Of a stretch of 33,545 nt of DNA, positions 1 through 6,813 are shown piece after piece. The notes under the pieces are model-generated. The model was given only the letters and a program-made list of their open reading frames with translations, had not been told where the DNA came from and ran no database searches. Each line of letters starts with the position of its first letter. The first letter of the stretch is position 1. The position numbers were made by a program, and so were the translations under genes. The DNA is from DATLOJ01 sp035536315 (GTDB lineage: Bacteria > Actinomycetota > CADDZG01 > JAHWKV01), in contig DATLOJ010000130.1 of assembly GCA_035536315.1 (NCBI GenBank), positions 1-33,545 on the forward strand. The letters run 5' to 3'.

Positions 1-573
1 GTTGTATTCGTTCATCGTTGCCTCGAGCCCACGCTCGATCAGCGAAACGACGGCTTCAGCGGCCCGTCGTTCCGACGCCGATAACTCCTTAGCGGCAGAC
101 GCGGGCAACGATCCAACGACGAACTCTGCCTCGCTCTTATCAGTTGAGTCGGGTCTGCCCACGCCGATCCGGATTCTGTAGAAGTCATTCGTACCGATGG
201 ACTTGCTGATCGAGTCCAACCCATGGTGCCCTGCATTGCCGCCACCAAACTTGACGCGCAGCCTGCCGCGGGCGAGATCGATGTCGTCGTGCACGACGAT
301 CAACTGTTCTGGAGGAACCTTGAACCATCGAAGAGCTGGCGCAATAGCGTTTCCGCTCTCGTTCATATAGGTCGTTGGCCTGACCAGAAGACAGCGGCTG
401 CTCCATTTGTGGACATCGGCGACCACAGCGGACATCTTCGACCTCCCAAGCTTTACCCCGGCCATATCGGCAAGCGACTCGATGGTTCTCGCGCCTGCGT
501 TGTGTGGAGTTTTGGCGTACTTCTTGCCGGGGTTGCCGAGTCCTGCCGCGACCCAGGGGGCCGAGTTTGTTAT
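1..573 (-). CDS. pth: Peptidyl-tRNA hydrolase, 3' end cut by the window edge, ATA start proposed
   Basis: Pth releases tRNA from peptidyl-tRNA that has dropped off the ribosome. All active-site blocks are visible: GLGNPGKKYAKTPHNAG near the N-terminus (catalytic His in the HNAG part), TYMNESG, VVHDDIDL and GGNAGHHGL. About 190 codons are present and the frame is still open at base 1, so only a short tail is missing. The frame overlaps the rplY stop, giving the usual rplY-pth pair. There is no in-frame ATG, GTG or TTG upstream of the catalytic region. The frame runs back into rplY without one. The ATA at 571-573 overlaps the rplY TAA, has AGGG six bases upstream, and leaves ten residues before GLGNPG, close to the family norm. 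The alternative is a one-base error in the five-G run at 556-560, which would link the frame to a GTG near 595. The function is secure, the start is not. Confidence 0.87.
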   Translation of the reverse strand, partial: MTNSAPWVAAGLGNPGKKYAKTPHNAGARTIESLADMAGVKLGRSKMSAVVADVHKWSSRCLLVRPTTYMNESGNAIAPALRWFKVPPEQLIVVHDDIDLARGRLRVKFGGGNAGHHGLDSISKSIGTNDFYRIRIGVGRPDSTDKSEAEFVVGSLPASAAKELSASERRAAEAVVSLIERGLEATMNEYN

Positions 574-1241
574 TCGGAGCCCTGGGTGTTTGCACCCTCT
601 GCGGGCGCAGCCTCTGTCCCTTCGCCCTCCGGCAGAGCTTCCCCTTCGGGAACCTCGGCGGCTTCCGGAACTTCTTCCTCGACCTTGAGCTCGACCTGCT
701 CGATCACTCCAACTACAACTTCTTCCTGATCGTTCAGGGCTTCGACACCAGGGAGCTGGGTGAGGTCCGAGATGCGAACCACGTCGCCGATGCCGAGATC
801 CGAGATGTCGACTTCGATTGCGGGCGGAAGGTTGGTGGGAAGGGCGGAAACCTTGATTTCGTGAAGATGCTGATCCAGCTGGCCGCCTTCTTTCACGCCG
901 CGCGACTCGCCCGTGATCTGCACGGGGATGTCGGCCTCGATCTTGACGTCCTTCTCGAGGGCGACGAAGTCGATGTGGATAAGAGTTCCTCTGATGGGGT
1001 TGCGCTGAATCTCCCTGGCCATCGTGAGGTACTCCTCGCCATCGAGCTTCAGATGGATTAGCACGTTGGCTCCGGCTTCTGTGTGAAGGGCCGTGGTCAT
1101 CTGCTTTGCGTCAACCACAATCGGCGTCGAGTCGACGGCATGTCCGTAAAGTACGGCCGGTACTTTGCCCGAAAGGCGCGACTGCCTGGCAGGGCCTTTG
1201 CCTCTGCCGGAGCGCGGTTCAGCGGTGAGAGTGACTTCCAT
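570..1241 (-). CDS. rplY: 50S ribosomal protein L25 / general stress protein Ctc
   Basis: This is a 223-residue long-form bL25 (TL5/CTC type), which binds 5S rRNA. The N-terminal L25 domain (about residues 1-95) starts MEVTLTAEPRSGRGKG and contains VPAVLYGH and REIQRNPIRGTLIHIDF. The C-terminal TL5 beta domain (about 96-185) contains VKEGGQLDQHLHEI and PTNLPPAIEVDISDLGIGD. The last 40 residues are a Glu/Pro/Ala-rich acidic tail, common in actinobacterial members. The ATG at 1241 fits the family N-terminus exactly. No Shine-Dalgarno is visible, but a TATACT hexamer lies 12 bases upstream, so the transcript may have almost no leader. The gene follows prs by 50 bases and its stop overlaps the proposed pth start. 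Confidence 0.95.
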   Translation of the reverse strand: MEVTLTAEPRSGRGKGPARQSRLSGKVPAVLYGHAVDSTPIVVDAKQMTTALHTEAGANVLIHLKLDGEEYLTMAREIQRNPIRGTLIHIDFVALEKDVKIEADIPVQITGESRGVKEGGQLDQHLHEIKVSALPTNLPPAIEVDISDLGIGDVVRISDLTQLPGVEALNDQEEVVVGVIEQVELKVEEEVPEAAEVPEGEALPEGEGTEAAPAEGANTQGSE

Positions 1242-1253
1242 GGGTGAGATTCA

Positions 1254-1259
1254 AGTATA
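1254..1259 (-). promoter_or_regulatory. Possible -10 element (TATACT) for rplY-pth
   Basis: On the minus strand the hexamer TATACT lies 12 bases before the rplY ATG, inside the 50-base prs-rplY gap. If used, transcription would start five to seven bases before the ATG and give a near-leaderless mRNA. No convincing -35 hexamer is visible. The same hexamer precedes pmt. Confidence 0.35.
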
Positions 1260-1291
1260 GGGGGTAGTGGACTGGTTGGTAGCGCTGCTCT

Positions 1292-2341
1292 TTACTGCTC
1301 GTCTTCCTCGTCCTGATATGGGCTGCGCTCTGGAGGCAGGCCCTCGAGGTGCTCGCCCTGGAAGATCTCAGACACCGACTCGTCCTCGAAGACGGCCTTC
1401 ACCGTGGACGCGAATATGGGCGCGATCGAAAGGACCGTGATCTTGTCGGTCCGCTTCTCTTTCGGAAGCGGAAGCGAGTTCGTGACGATTACCTCTGAGA
1501 GGGCGGACTTTTCGATTCGCTCCATGGCCGGGTCCGAGAACACTCCGTGGGTGGCCACCGCTATGACGTCCGTTGCCCCCTGCTCGATAAGCTCATTGAC
1601 GCCGCTGGTGAGAGTCCCCGCCGTGTCGATCATGTCGTCCACCACCAGGCATCGCCTCCCGCTGACATCTCCGATCAGGCCTCTTGTGGCGGATACGTTG
1701 CGAACGTCGGCCCTTCTGCTCTTGCTCATGACGGCGATCGGAGCGTTCAAGTGGCGGGCATACTTGTCTGCGTGGCCCGCCCGGCCCGCGTCGGGTGCCA
1801 CAACGACCAGGTTGTCCGGGTACTTCTCCTGGACGTACTCGGACAAGATCGGGAGCGCCGTCAGGTGGTCGACCGGGCCGTCGTAGAACCCCTGCGTCTG
1901 GCCGCTATGAAGGTCGACCGTCAAGACTCGGTCGACGCCGGCGGCAGACAGAAGGTCCATTACAAGCCTCGCCGATATCGGCTCCCGAGCAAGATTCTTC
2001 CGGTCCTGGCGCGAGTAGCCGAAGAATGGGATGACTGCGCTTATTCGCTTCGCGCTCGCGCGCTTCAGCGCGTCGATCATCAGCAACTGCTCCATGATCA
2101 TCTCGTTGACGGGGCTGCAATGACTTTGGACAACGAATGCGTCCACTCCCCGAACGGACTCCCGAAAGCGCACGTAAATCTCTCCAGAGGCAAAACGGGT
2201 GAGATCCACTTCTCCCAGCCGCATTCCCAGATGTGCCGCAATCTCCTCGGCCAGCTCGGAATTCGAGCTGCCGGAGAAGATCATCGCCCTCTTCTTGACT
2301 CCGATCTCCACCAGATTCCCCTCAGTCGGCCCGCTGCTCAA
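1292..2341 (-). CDS. prs: Ribose-phosphate pyrophosphokinase (PRPP synthetase)
   Basis: Prs makes PRPP from ribose 5-phosphate and ATP for nucleotide, His and Trp synthesis, and in actinomycetes for decaprenyl-phospho-arabinose. The 349-residue protein has the N-terminal block KKRAMIFSGSSNSELAEEIA, the ATP-binding loop FFGYSRQDRK, the metal/ribose region VDLHSGQTQGFYDGPVDHL, and the PRPP-binding signature CLVVDDMIDTAGT. The C-terminal acidic tail (about 15 residues) looks unconserved. The proposed start is TTG at 2341, which overlaps the glmU stop as TTGA and implies translational coupling. A GTG at 2311 would also give a normal-length protein. The glmU-prs-rplY-pth order is the standard actinobacterial one. 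Confidence 0.95.
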   Translation of the reverse strand: MSSGPTEGNLVEIGVKKRAMIFSGSSNSELAEEIAAHLGMRLGEVDLTRFASGEIYVRFRESVRGVDAFVVQSHCSPVNEMIMEQLLMIDALKRASAKRISAVIPFFGYSRQDRKNLAREPISARLVMDLLSAAGVDRVLTVDLHSGQTQGFYDGPVDHLTALPILSEYVQEKYPDNLVVVAPDAGRAGHADKYARHLNAPIAVMSKSRRADVRNVSATRGLIGDVSGRRCLVVDDMIDTAGTLTSGVNELIEQGATDVIAVATHGVFSDPAMERIEKSALSEVIVTNSLPLPKEKRTDKITVLSIAPIFASTVKAVFEDESVSEIFQGEHLEGLPPERSPYQDEEDEQ

Positions 2342-3741
2342 GCATTGTCGCGTGTTTTCCTCTTGCGTTTTCTAACAGGGCGGGCCGGCACGCCCATGAC
2401 CACCTCATCCTCGGCAACGTCCTTCGTCACAACGGCCCCCGCACCCGTGACTGCGTTCTTGCCCAAGGACACCGGAGCGACCAGGGTGGTTCCAGATCCT
2501 GTTAGAACTCCGTCTTCGAGAACCGTTTTCGACTTGACGCCGGTCTCCCCGTCGTAGTTGCCGGTGATCGTGCCGGCTCCCACGTTCACGTCACGGCCGA
2601 TCTCGGCATCGCCCATATAAGAGAGGTGGGGGATTTTCGACCCTTCTCCTACGATCGATCCTTTTACCTCCACGAAGGTCCCCACCTTGGCGCCGGCGTT
2701 CAGCTTCGTCCCGGGCCGCAGATATGCAAACGGGCCAACCTCTGCGCGCTCGCCAACCTCCGAGCCCTTGACTACTGCAAAAGTGACGGTGGCTTCATCT
2801 TTCACGATCGAGTCCACAATCTGAACGTTCGGCCCGATTCGGCATCCAGAGCCAATGACGGTCGCACCGTCGAGAAAGGTCATTGGCCTGAGTACCGTCT
2901 CCGGTCCCACCTCCACCGACTCCTCGATGTAAGTCGATGCCGGATCCACGATGGTGACCCCCGCGGCCATCAACTCGAGGTTCTTCCTCTGCCGCATGGA
3001 ACGGCCCACCTCGGCAAGCTGCGCGCGGTCGTTGGCACCCATTACTTCTGTCTCGTCGGAGGACATGACGGTGGCTATCTTCCCTCCAGAACGCTGAATC
3101 ACCAAAGCGGCATCGGGCAGATACATCTCTTTTTGAGCGTTGTCCGTTGTGACTTGGGCCAGGGCATCAAACAACGAACGCCTGTCGAACACCCAAAAGC
3201 CGGTGGATACGATGTCCATTAGCTTCTCTGCAACCGTCGCGTCCGCCTCCTCGACTATTTCGAGCCGTCCATTCTTTTCGAGCACTCGGCCGTAACCCGT
3301 TGGGTCGGAGACCTTGGCCGTAAGGAGGGCCACTTGCGCCTCGGACTTTCGCCACTCCTCGACAAGAGCGCGAAGCGTCGCCTGGGTGATCATCGGCATG
3401 TCCCCGGAGGCGACAAGTACGCCCCCGTCGAAATCCTCGAGCACGCCGGAGCAAACATTCACCGCGTGGCCCGTTCCGAGTTGCTCAGGCTGCTCGACGA
3501 AGATCGCCTCCGGCGCGACCGCTCTAACTGCGCTTTGGACGCGCTCGCGCTCATGCCCGACCACCACGATTTTGCGGGCAAGTTCCACGCCGCTCAGCGC
3601 AGCAAGCACGTGATGGATAAGTGGTCGGCCGGACGCTTCGTGAAGGACCTTAGGAGTGGCGGAAGCGAACCGCTTTCCAAGGCCGGCTGCCAGGACAACG
3701 GCCGCGATGGGCGCATTGCGCTGAGACGAGGGGGAGGGCAC
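2338..3741 (-). CDS. glmU: Bifunctional UDP-N-acetylglucosamine pyrophosphorylase / glucosamine-1-phosphate N-acetyltransferase
   Basis: GlmU acetylates glucosamine 1-phosphate and then uridylylates it to UDP-GlcNAc, the precursor of peptidoglycan and other envelope glycans. The 467-residue protein has an N-terminal nucleotidyltransferase domain (about 10-240) with AAGLGKRFASATPKVLH, GTGHAV and ASGDMPM. A C-terminal left-handed beta-helix acetyltransferase domain (about 255-455) carries RPGTKLNAGAKVGTFVEVKG, IPHLSYMGDAEIG, NVGAGTITGNYDG and GSGTTLVAPV. Its length is normal. The GTG start at 3741 lies eight bases after a TATAGG hexamer. The gene lies 28 bases after tRNA-Gln on the same strand, so read-through from the tRNA promoter is also possible. 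The stop overlaps prs by four bases. Confidence 0.96.
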   Translation of the reverse strand: MPSPSSQRNAPIAAVVLAAGLGKRFASATPKVLHEASGRPLIHHVLAALSGVELARKIVVVGHERERVQSAVRAVAPEAIFVEQPEQLGTGHAVNVCSGVLEDFDGGVLVASGDMPMITQATLRALVEEWRKSEAQVALLTAKVSDPTGYGRVLEKNGRLEIVEEADATVAEKLMDIVSTGFWVFDRRSLFDALAQVTTDNAQKEMYLPDAALVIQRSGGKIATVMSSDETEVMGANDRAQLAEVGRSMRQRKNLELMAAGVTIVDPASTYIEESVEVGPETVLRPMTFLDGATVIGSGCRIGPNVQIVDSIVKDEATVTFAVVKGSEVGERAEVGPFAYLRPGTKLNAGAKVGTFVEVKGSIVGEGSKIPHLSYMGDAEIGRDVNVGAGTITGNYDGETGVKSKTVLEDGVLTGSGTTLVAPVSLGKNAVTGAGAVVTKDVAEDEVVMGVPARPVRKRKRKTRDNA

Positions 3742-3749
3742 GGGGGAAG

Positions 3750-3755
3750 CCTATA
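3750..3755 (-). promoter_or_regulatory. Possible -10 element (TATAGG) for glmU
   Basis: TATAGG on the minus strand is followed by eight bases and then the GTG of glmU. That spacing would place the transcription start on or next to the start codon, as in leaderless actinobacterial mRNAs. There is no clear -35. Confidence 0.28.
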
Positions 3756-3769
3756 GGGGGCCGGATTCG

Positions 3770-3841
3770 CTCCGGGGCAAGGACTCGAACCTTGGTATTC
3801 GGCACCAAAAACCGACGTCCTGCCAATTGGACGACCCCGGA
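3770..3841 (-). tRNA. tRNA-Gln (anticodon TTG)
   Basis: A 72-base cloverleaf folds by eye. The acceptor is TCCGGGG/CCCCGGA, the D stem GTCC/GGAC, the anticodon stem TCGGT/GCCGA with loop TTTTGGT (anticodon TTG), and the T stem CAAGG/CCTTG with loop TTCGAGT. The discriminator is G and CCA is not encoded. It sits between ispE and glmU, both on the same strand. Confidence 0.96.
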
Positions 3842-3850
3842 TCGAAGGCC

Positions 3851-3856
3851 ATATTA
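3851..3856 (-). promoter_or_regulatory. Possible -10 element (TAATAT) for tRNA-Gln
   Basis: TAATAT on the minus strand lies nine bases before the mature 5' end of tRNA-Gln, a suitable distance for a -10 box. A matching -35 is not evident. Confidence 0.35.
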
Positions 3857-3889
3857 CTGGCTGTACACGCGGTCCGGCCCCCGTTTCAA

Positions 3890-3913
3890 TTGAGACCGGT
3901 CAGTTGAGACCGG
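3890..3913. repeat. Short direct repeat (two copies of ttgagaccgg, 14-base period)
   Basis: Two identical 10-base copies lie at 3890-3899 and 3904-3913 in the 99-base gap between ispE and tRNA-Gln. They lie upstream of the tRNA promoter and just beyond the ispE stop. They could be paired protein-binding sites or a chance duplication. Confidence 0.45.
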
Positions 3914-3940
3914 CAGCCCCGCACCAAAGGCACGAATGCG

Positions 3941-4786
3941 TCATTGCCCGACCACCTCTGCCCCCACGGGCGTCGATGGGACTGCAAGAGCCAGGGCCAC
4001 CGACCTCCGGAGCGTCGCCGCGCACGCCCTTGCGTCCTTTTCATCCGCACAAATTCCCGCGATCGCCGACCCGCTTCCGCTCATGACTGAAGCGAGTGCT
4101 CCCGAGTCCTCGACGATGCGTTTGATCTCCTCGAGCTCGGGCGCAAGTCGAAACGCGGCCGCCTCCAAATCGTTGTGCAGCAGCGTCGCGAGCGCGACCG
4201 CGTCCCCGGTAGCAATCGCCGAGGTGAGGGCAGTGGCCTTGTGACGGGCAGTACTGACCCCAGTCCGAGCGTAGACGGACGCTGTGCTAATTCCAAAGGC
4301 CGGGACAGCTAGGACCCACCAGATGGCGCGCGACGAAGGAATTCCCTCCAGCTCGTCTCCGCGTCCCCTTCCGATGGCCGTCCCTCCTTTCATGGCGAAC
4401 GGAACGTCCGTCCCCAATGATCTGGCGGCTTGCCTGAGCTCGTCTGCCCCGATCCCCCGATTCCCCGCAACAATCAGAGCCGAAGCGGCGTCGGCACTGC
4501 CGCCCCCCAGGCCCGCGCCGATGGGGATGCTCTTCAGCACTTGAACCCTGGCGTGGGTCCCGGTCAGCAACAGAGCTCGTTCTACCAGATCAGGCCTCTT
4601 GGGAATCGGGCCGGAACTCCCGGGCGCCCACGCGATGTCCACTTCAACTCCGGTCGAGTCCTCAAAGGTGAGCTCGTCTCTCAAGTCCACCGATTGCAGA
4701 ACGGTCTCGACTTCGTGAAACCCGTCCGGACGGTAGCCCTTCACTTCGAGGAACAGGTTGATCTTCGCGCGGGCGATGACTTTCAC
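3941..4786 (-). CDS. ispE: 4-diphosphocytidyl-2-C-methyl-D-erythritol kinase
   Basis: IspE is the GHMP-family kinase that phosphorylates CDP-methylerythritol in the MEP isoprenoid pathway, which supplies polyprenyl phosphate carriers. The 281-residue protein has the N-terminal block ARAKINLFLEVKGYRPDGFH, the ATP-binding motif PIGAGLGGGSADAASAL, and the C-terminal motif SVMSGSGSAIAGI. All three are diagnostic and the length is typical. The GTG start at 4786 overlaps the rsmA stop as GTGA, so the two are translationally coupled. This is the conserved rpfB-ksgA-ispE order. Confidence 0.96.
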   Translation of the reverse strand: MKVIARAKINLFLEVKGYRPDGFHEVETVLQSVDLRDELTFEDSTGVEVDIAWAPGSSGPIPKRPDLVERALLLTGTHARVQVLKSIPIGAGLGGGSADAASALIVAGNRGIGADELRQAARSLGTDVPFAMKGGTAIGRGRGDELEGIPSSRAIWWVLAVPAFGISTASVYARTGVSTARHKATALTSAIATGDAVALATLLHNDLEAAAFRLAPELEEIKRIVEDSGALASVMSGSGSAIAGICADEKDARACAATLRRSVALALAVPSTPVGAEVVGQ

Positions 4787-5631
4787 ATCGGCCCCCGAGT
4801 TTGTGAGAAGTCAGGCAGCGCTTCCGCTAGCCGGGCGTACTCTTCGAGTCCGAGCATCTCCGGCCTGAACTCCGGATCGATGCGCGCGGACGCCAGGGCC
4901 TCAGCCACTAGCTGCGCATCCAGGTCCAGTCCGTTCACAAGGGAGTTACGGATTGTCTTTCTCCTTTGACCAAAGGCCGCCCTGACCACGGACATCAGCC
5001 GCGCTGATGGCACAGCCACGGGAGGCTCCCTTCTCGTCAGCTGGATCAAAATGGACTCAACCTTCGGCACCGGCCAGAAGACGGATTTTGGGATCCGGCC
5101 AAGATGCTGCGTATCGCAGTGGTACCGCACCCGGACACTAATCGCTCCGTAGGCGCGGGAGCCCGGGATTGCAACAAGGCGTTCACCTACCTCCTTTTGC
5201 ACCATGATGACCATGTCGGTGATCGACGGTGCGTCCTCGAGCACGCGTGCGACCAACGGTGTGGCGATGTTGTACGGAAGGTTTCCGACAAATCTGTGCT
5301 GCCTCCCTTTCGTAACCTCCTCGAAATCCAGCGCCATCGCGTCCGCGTGAATAACGCGAACGTTAGGCACTGCCTCCAGGACTTCCTCGAGTATCGGAAG
5401 CAAGCCTCTGTCGAACTCGATCGCTACTACCTCGTCTGCCACGGCTGCGATGGCCAGCGTGAGGGCTCCCATTCCGGCCCCCACCTCCACAACATGGTCG
5501 TTCGAGCTCACACCGCTCAACCTGACTATGCGCCTGATCGTGTTGGGGTCTACGACAAAGTTCTGCCCCAGGGCCTTCGAGGGATGGACTCCATACCTGC
5601 TCGCGAGCTCTCGGGCGCGCGAAGGCGTTAT
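4783..5631 (-). CDS. rsmA: 16S rRNA (adenine1518-N6/adenine1519-N6)-dimethyltransferase, ATA start proposed
   Basis: RsmA (KsgA) dimethylates two adjacent adenines near the 3' end of 16S rRNA. The N-terminal region reads TPSRARELASRYG, then HPSKALGQNFVVDPNTIRRI. The SAM-binding motif is VVEVGAGMGALTLAI, followed by the catalytic NLPYNIATPLV and the C-terminal FGQRRKTIRNSL. Looking upstream from the conserved domain, the frame meets TAG at 5659-5661 with no ATG, GTG or TTG in the needed position. The first TTG, at 5520, lies after the LGQNF block. ATA at 5629-5631 gives an N-terminus (Met)-TPSRARELASRYG that fits actinobacterial KsgA well. CTG at 5638-5640 and ATC at 5656-5658 are alternatives. 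With ATA the protein has 282 residues. The gene follows rpfB by about 43 bases and overlaps ispE. Confidence 0.93.
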   Translation of the reverse strand: MTPSRARELASRYGVHPSKALGQNFVVDPNTIRRIVRLSGVSSNDHVVEVGAGMGALTLAIAAVADEVVAIEFDRGLLPILEEVLEAVPNVRVIHADAMALDFEEVTKGRQHRFVGNLPYNIATPLVARVLEDAPSITDMVIMVQKEVGERLVAIPGSRAYGAISVRVRYHCDTQHLGRIPKSVFWPVPKVESILIQLTRREPPVAVPSARLMSVVRAAFGQRRKTIRNSLVNGLDLDAQLVAEALASARIDPEFRPEMLGLEEYARLAEALPDFSQTRGPM

Positions 5632-5674
5632 CTGTTGCAGCTTGAACCGAGGCTTGATCTAGCGGGACTGTGAC

Positions 5675-6742
5675 TTACCACTCGATAGCTACGTTGATAA
5701 CTCCCGTACTCGTTGAAGCAATCTCGCTGAATGCCGCGTCGGAAAGGTCGATGATCCGTCCCTCGACGTAAGGGCCCCGGTCACGGATTGTGACGGTCAC
5801 TTGCCTGCCGTTCGCCGTGTTCGTGACACGCACGACGGTACCCATCGGCAGCGTCCTATGAGCGGCTGAGAGACCAGGATATGAGTACCAGGACGCCTTC
5901 CCACTCTGCGTGTGAGAGCTGCTCTTGAGCACCGTCTTCTTGGTACCGATCAGAGTTACTTCATCGCGCGGCTCCCGGACAACCTCTTTGCCGACAAACG
6001 TCCTGCTCTTCACTCTGCCGTCCTCATAGACGACCTTGTACTTGCGAGCCAGCACTCCGTCCGCTCCATTGGTCGTCACCTTCTTTAGACCAAGCTCGAG
6101 AGAGTCGCTCTTCTCGGTCACCTTCTTGAAAGGAATGGGCGAGTGGGTCTTCTCGATCGCCTCGTTGACCCTCACAACCTTTATTACCGACCCGGCAACC
6201 GGCTGGGCCACAATGCTGGGCTCGATACGGTCATGGGGTCCCAGCACAATGCCCAGCTGCCTCAGCAGTCCACCGGCGGTCAACACATTCGTGACGACCG
6301 GTTGCGCGACGCCGTCATGCTCGACGGTGACCTCACCTGGCTGGGCGACGATGATCTCGTCCCCGTTCGTGACGACGGTCTCCGGGCCGGGGTTCAAATA
6401 CGCGCCCTCAGGCTCTACGGCGAGCTCGCTAAGAATCTGCCCAACAGTCCTGCCGGTTACGCGCTCTACCTTGCGTTGCCCGTTTAGAACAACAACCACG
6501 TCTTTCGCGCGGCGTACCTCGATCTTGGGTCCAAGGTCTGCGCGGGCCCCCGGCAGGACGCGGTCGTCAGGCCCGACCTCAACACCAAGACGGACCAAGG
6601 CTTGGCCGACCGTCGGCGCGAACGTCTGCACGGTCTTGACCCGGCCTTCATCGGCAAGGGTCACCCTCTTCTCAGCTAGAAAGTAGCCGGCGCACATGGC
6701 CGCTAAGACAAGAGCGAGGAGGACCCTGAACACCCCTCTCAC
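5675..6742 (-). CDS. RpfB-like cell-wall protein: DUF348 repeats, G5, RlpA-type double-psi barrel
   Basis: This 355-residue exported protein has an N-terminal signal or anchor (residues 5-24, LLALVLAAMCAGYFLA). Three DUF348 ubiquitin-like repeats follow (about 30-70, 80-120, 130-170; TVGQALVRLGVEVGPDDRV, TVGQILSELAVEP, AGGLLRQLGIVLGPHDRI). Next come a G5 domain (about 195-268) and an RlpA/3D-like double-psi beta barrel (about 280-355). The barrel keeps AAHRTLPMGTVVRVTN, RDRGPYV and GRIIDLS, which hold the His and Asp of RlpA lytic transglycosylases. In mycobacterial RpfB the same front end carries a lysozyme-like Rpf domain instead. The position before rsmA-ispE matches rpfB. A role in peptidoglycan cleavage or remodelling is inferred. 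GTG at 6742 has GAGGGG just upstream. A LexA-type palindrome lies 47 bases before it. Confidence 0.88.
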   Translation of the reverse strand: MRGVFRVLLALVLAAMCAGYFLAEKRVTLADEGRVKTVQTFAPTVGQALVRLGVEVGPDDRVLPGARADLGPKIEVRRAKDVVVVLNGQRKVERVTGRTVGQILSELAVEPEGAYLNPGPETVVTNGDEIIVAQPGEVTVEHDGVAQPVVTNVLTAGGLLRQLGIVLGPHDRIEPSIVAQPVAGSVIKVVRVNEAIEKTHSPIPFKKVTEKSDSLELGLKKVTTNGADGVLARKYKVVYEDGRVKSRTFVGKEVVREPRDEVTLIGTKKTVLKSSSHTQSGKASWYSYPGLSAAHRTLPMGTVVRVTNTANGRQVTVTIRDRGPYVEGRIIDLSDAAFSEIASTSTGVINVAIEW

Positions 6743-6789
6743 AACCCCTCGAAGTTACCTTGCCCTCACCCCCCGCGGCAACAGTTACT

Positions 6790-6803
6790 CGAACATTTGT
6801 TCG
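6790..6803. promoter_or_regulatory. Putative LexA (SOS) box
   Basis: CGAACATTTGTTCG has the form CGAAC-N4-GTTCG, the core of the LexA/DinR box known from Bacillus and mycobacteria (extended here by a flanking T on the left). It lies in the 71-base gap between the tatD stop and the rpfB-like start, where the promoter of the rpfB-rsmA-ispE unit would be. LexA itself is not in the window. Confidence 0.55.
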
Positions 6804-6813
6804 GACGCCACGC

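Noticed and set aside
185..595. Minus-strand frame starting with GTG at 595 as an independent gene
   Set aside because: It overlaps pth in another frame and has no family pattern. It is of interest only as a possible pre-frameshift start of pth.
1547..2557. Long open frame on the plus strand across prs and glmU (336 codons)
   Set aside because: It is the antisense shadow of two clear genes, with no recognisable domain and no ribosome binding site.
6743..6813. Riboswitch of the ydaO (c-di-AMP) type before the rpfB-like gene, known in some actinomycetes
   Set aside because: The gap is only 71 bases, too short for that fold. It holds the LexA-type box instead.
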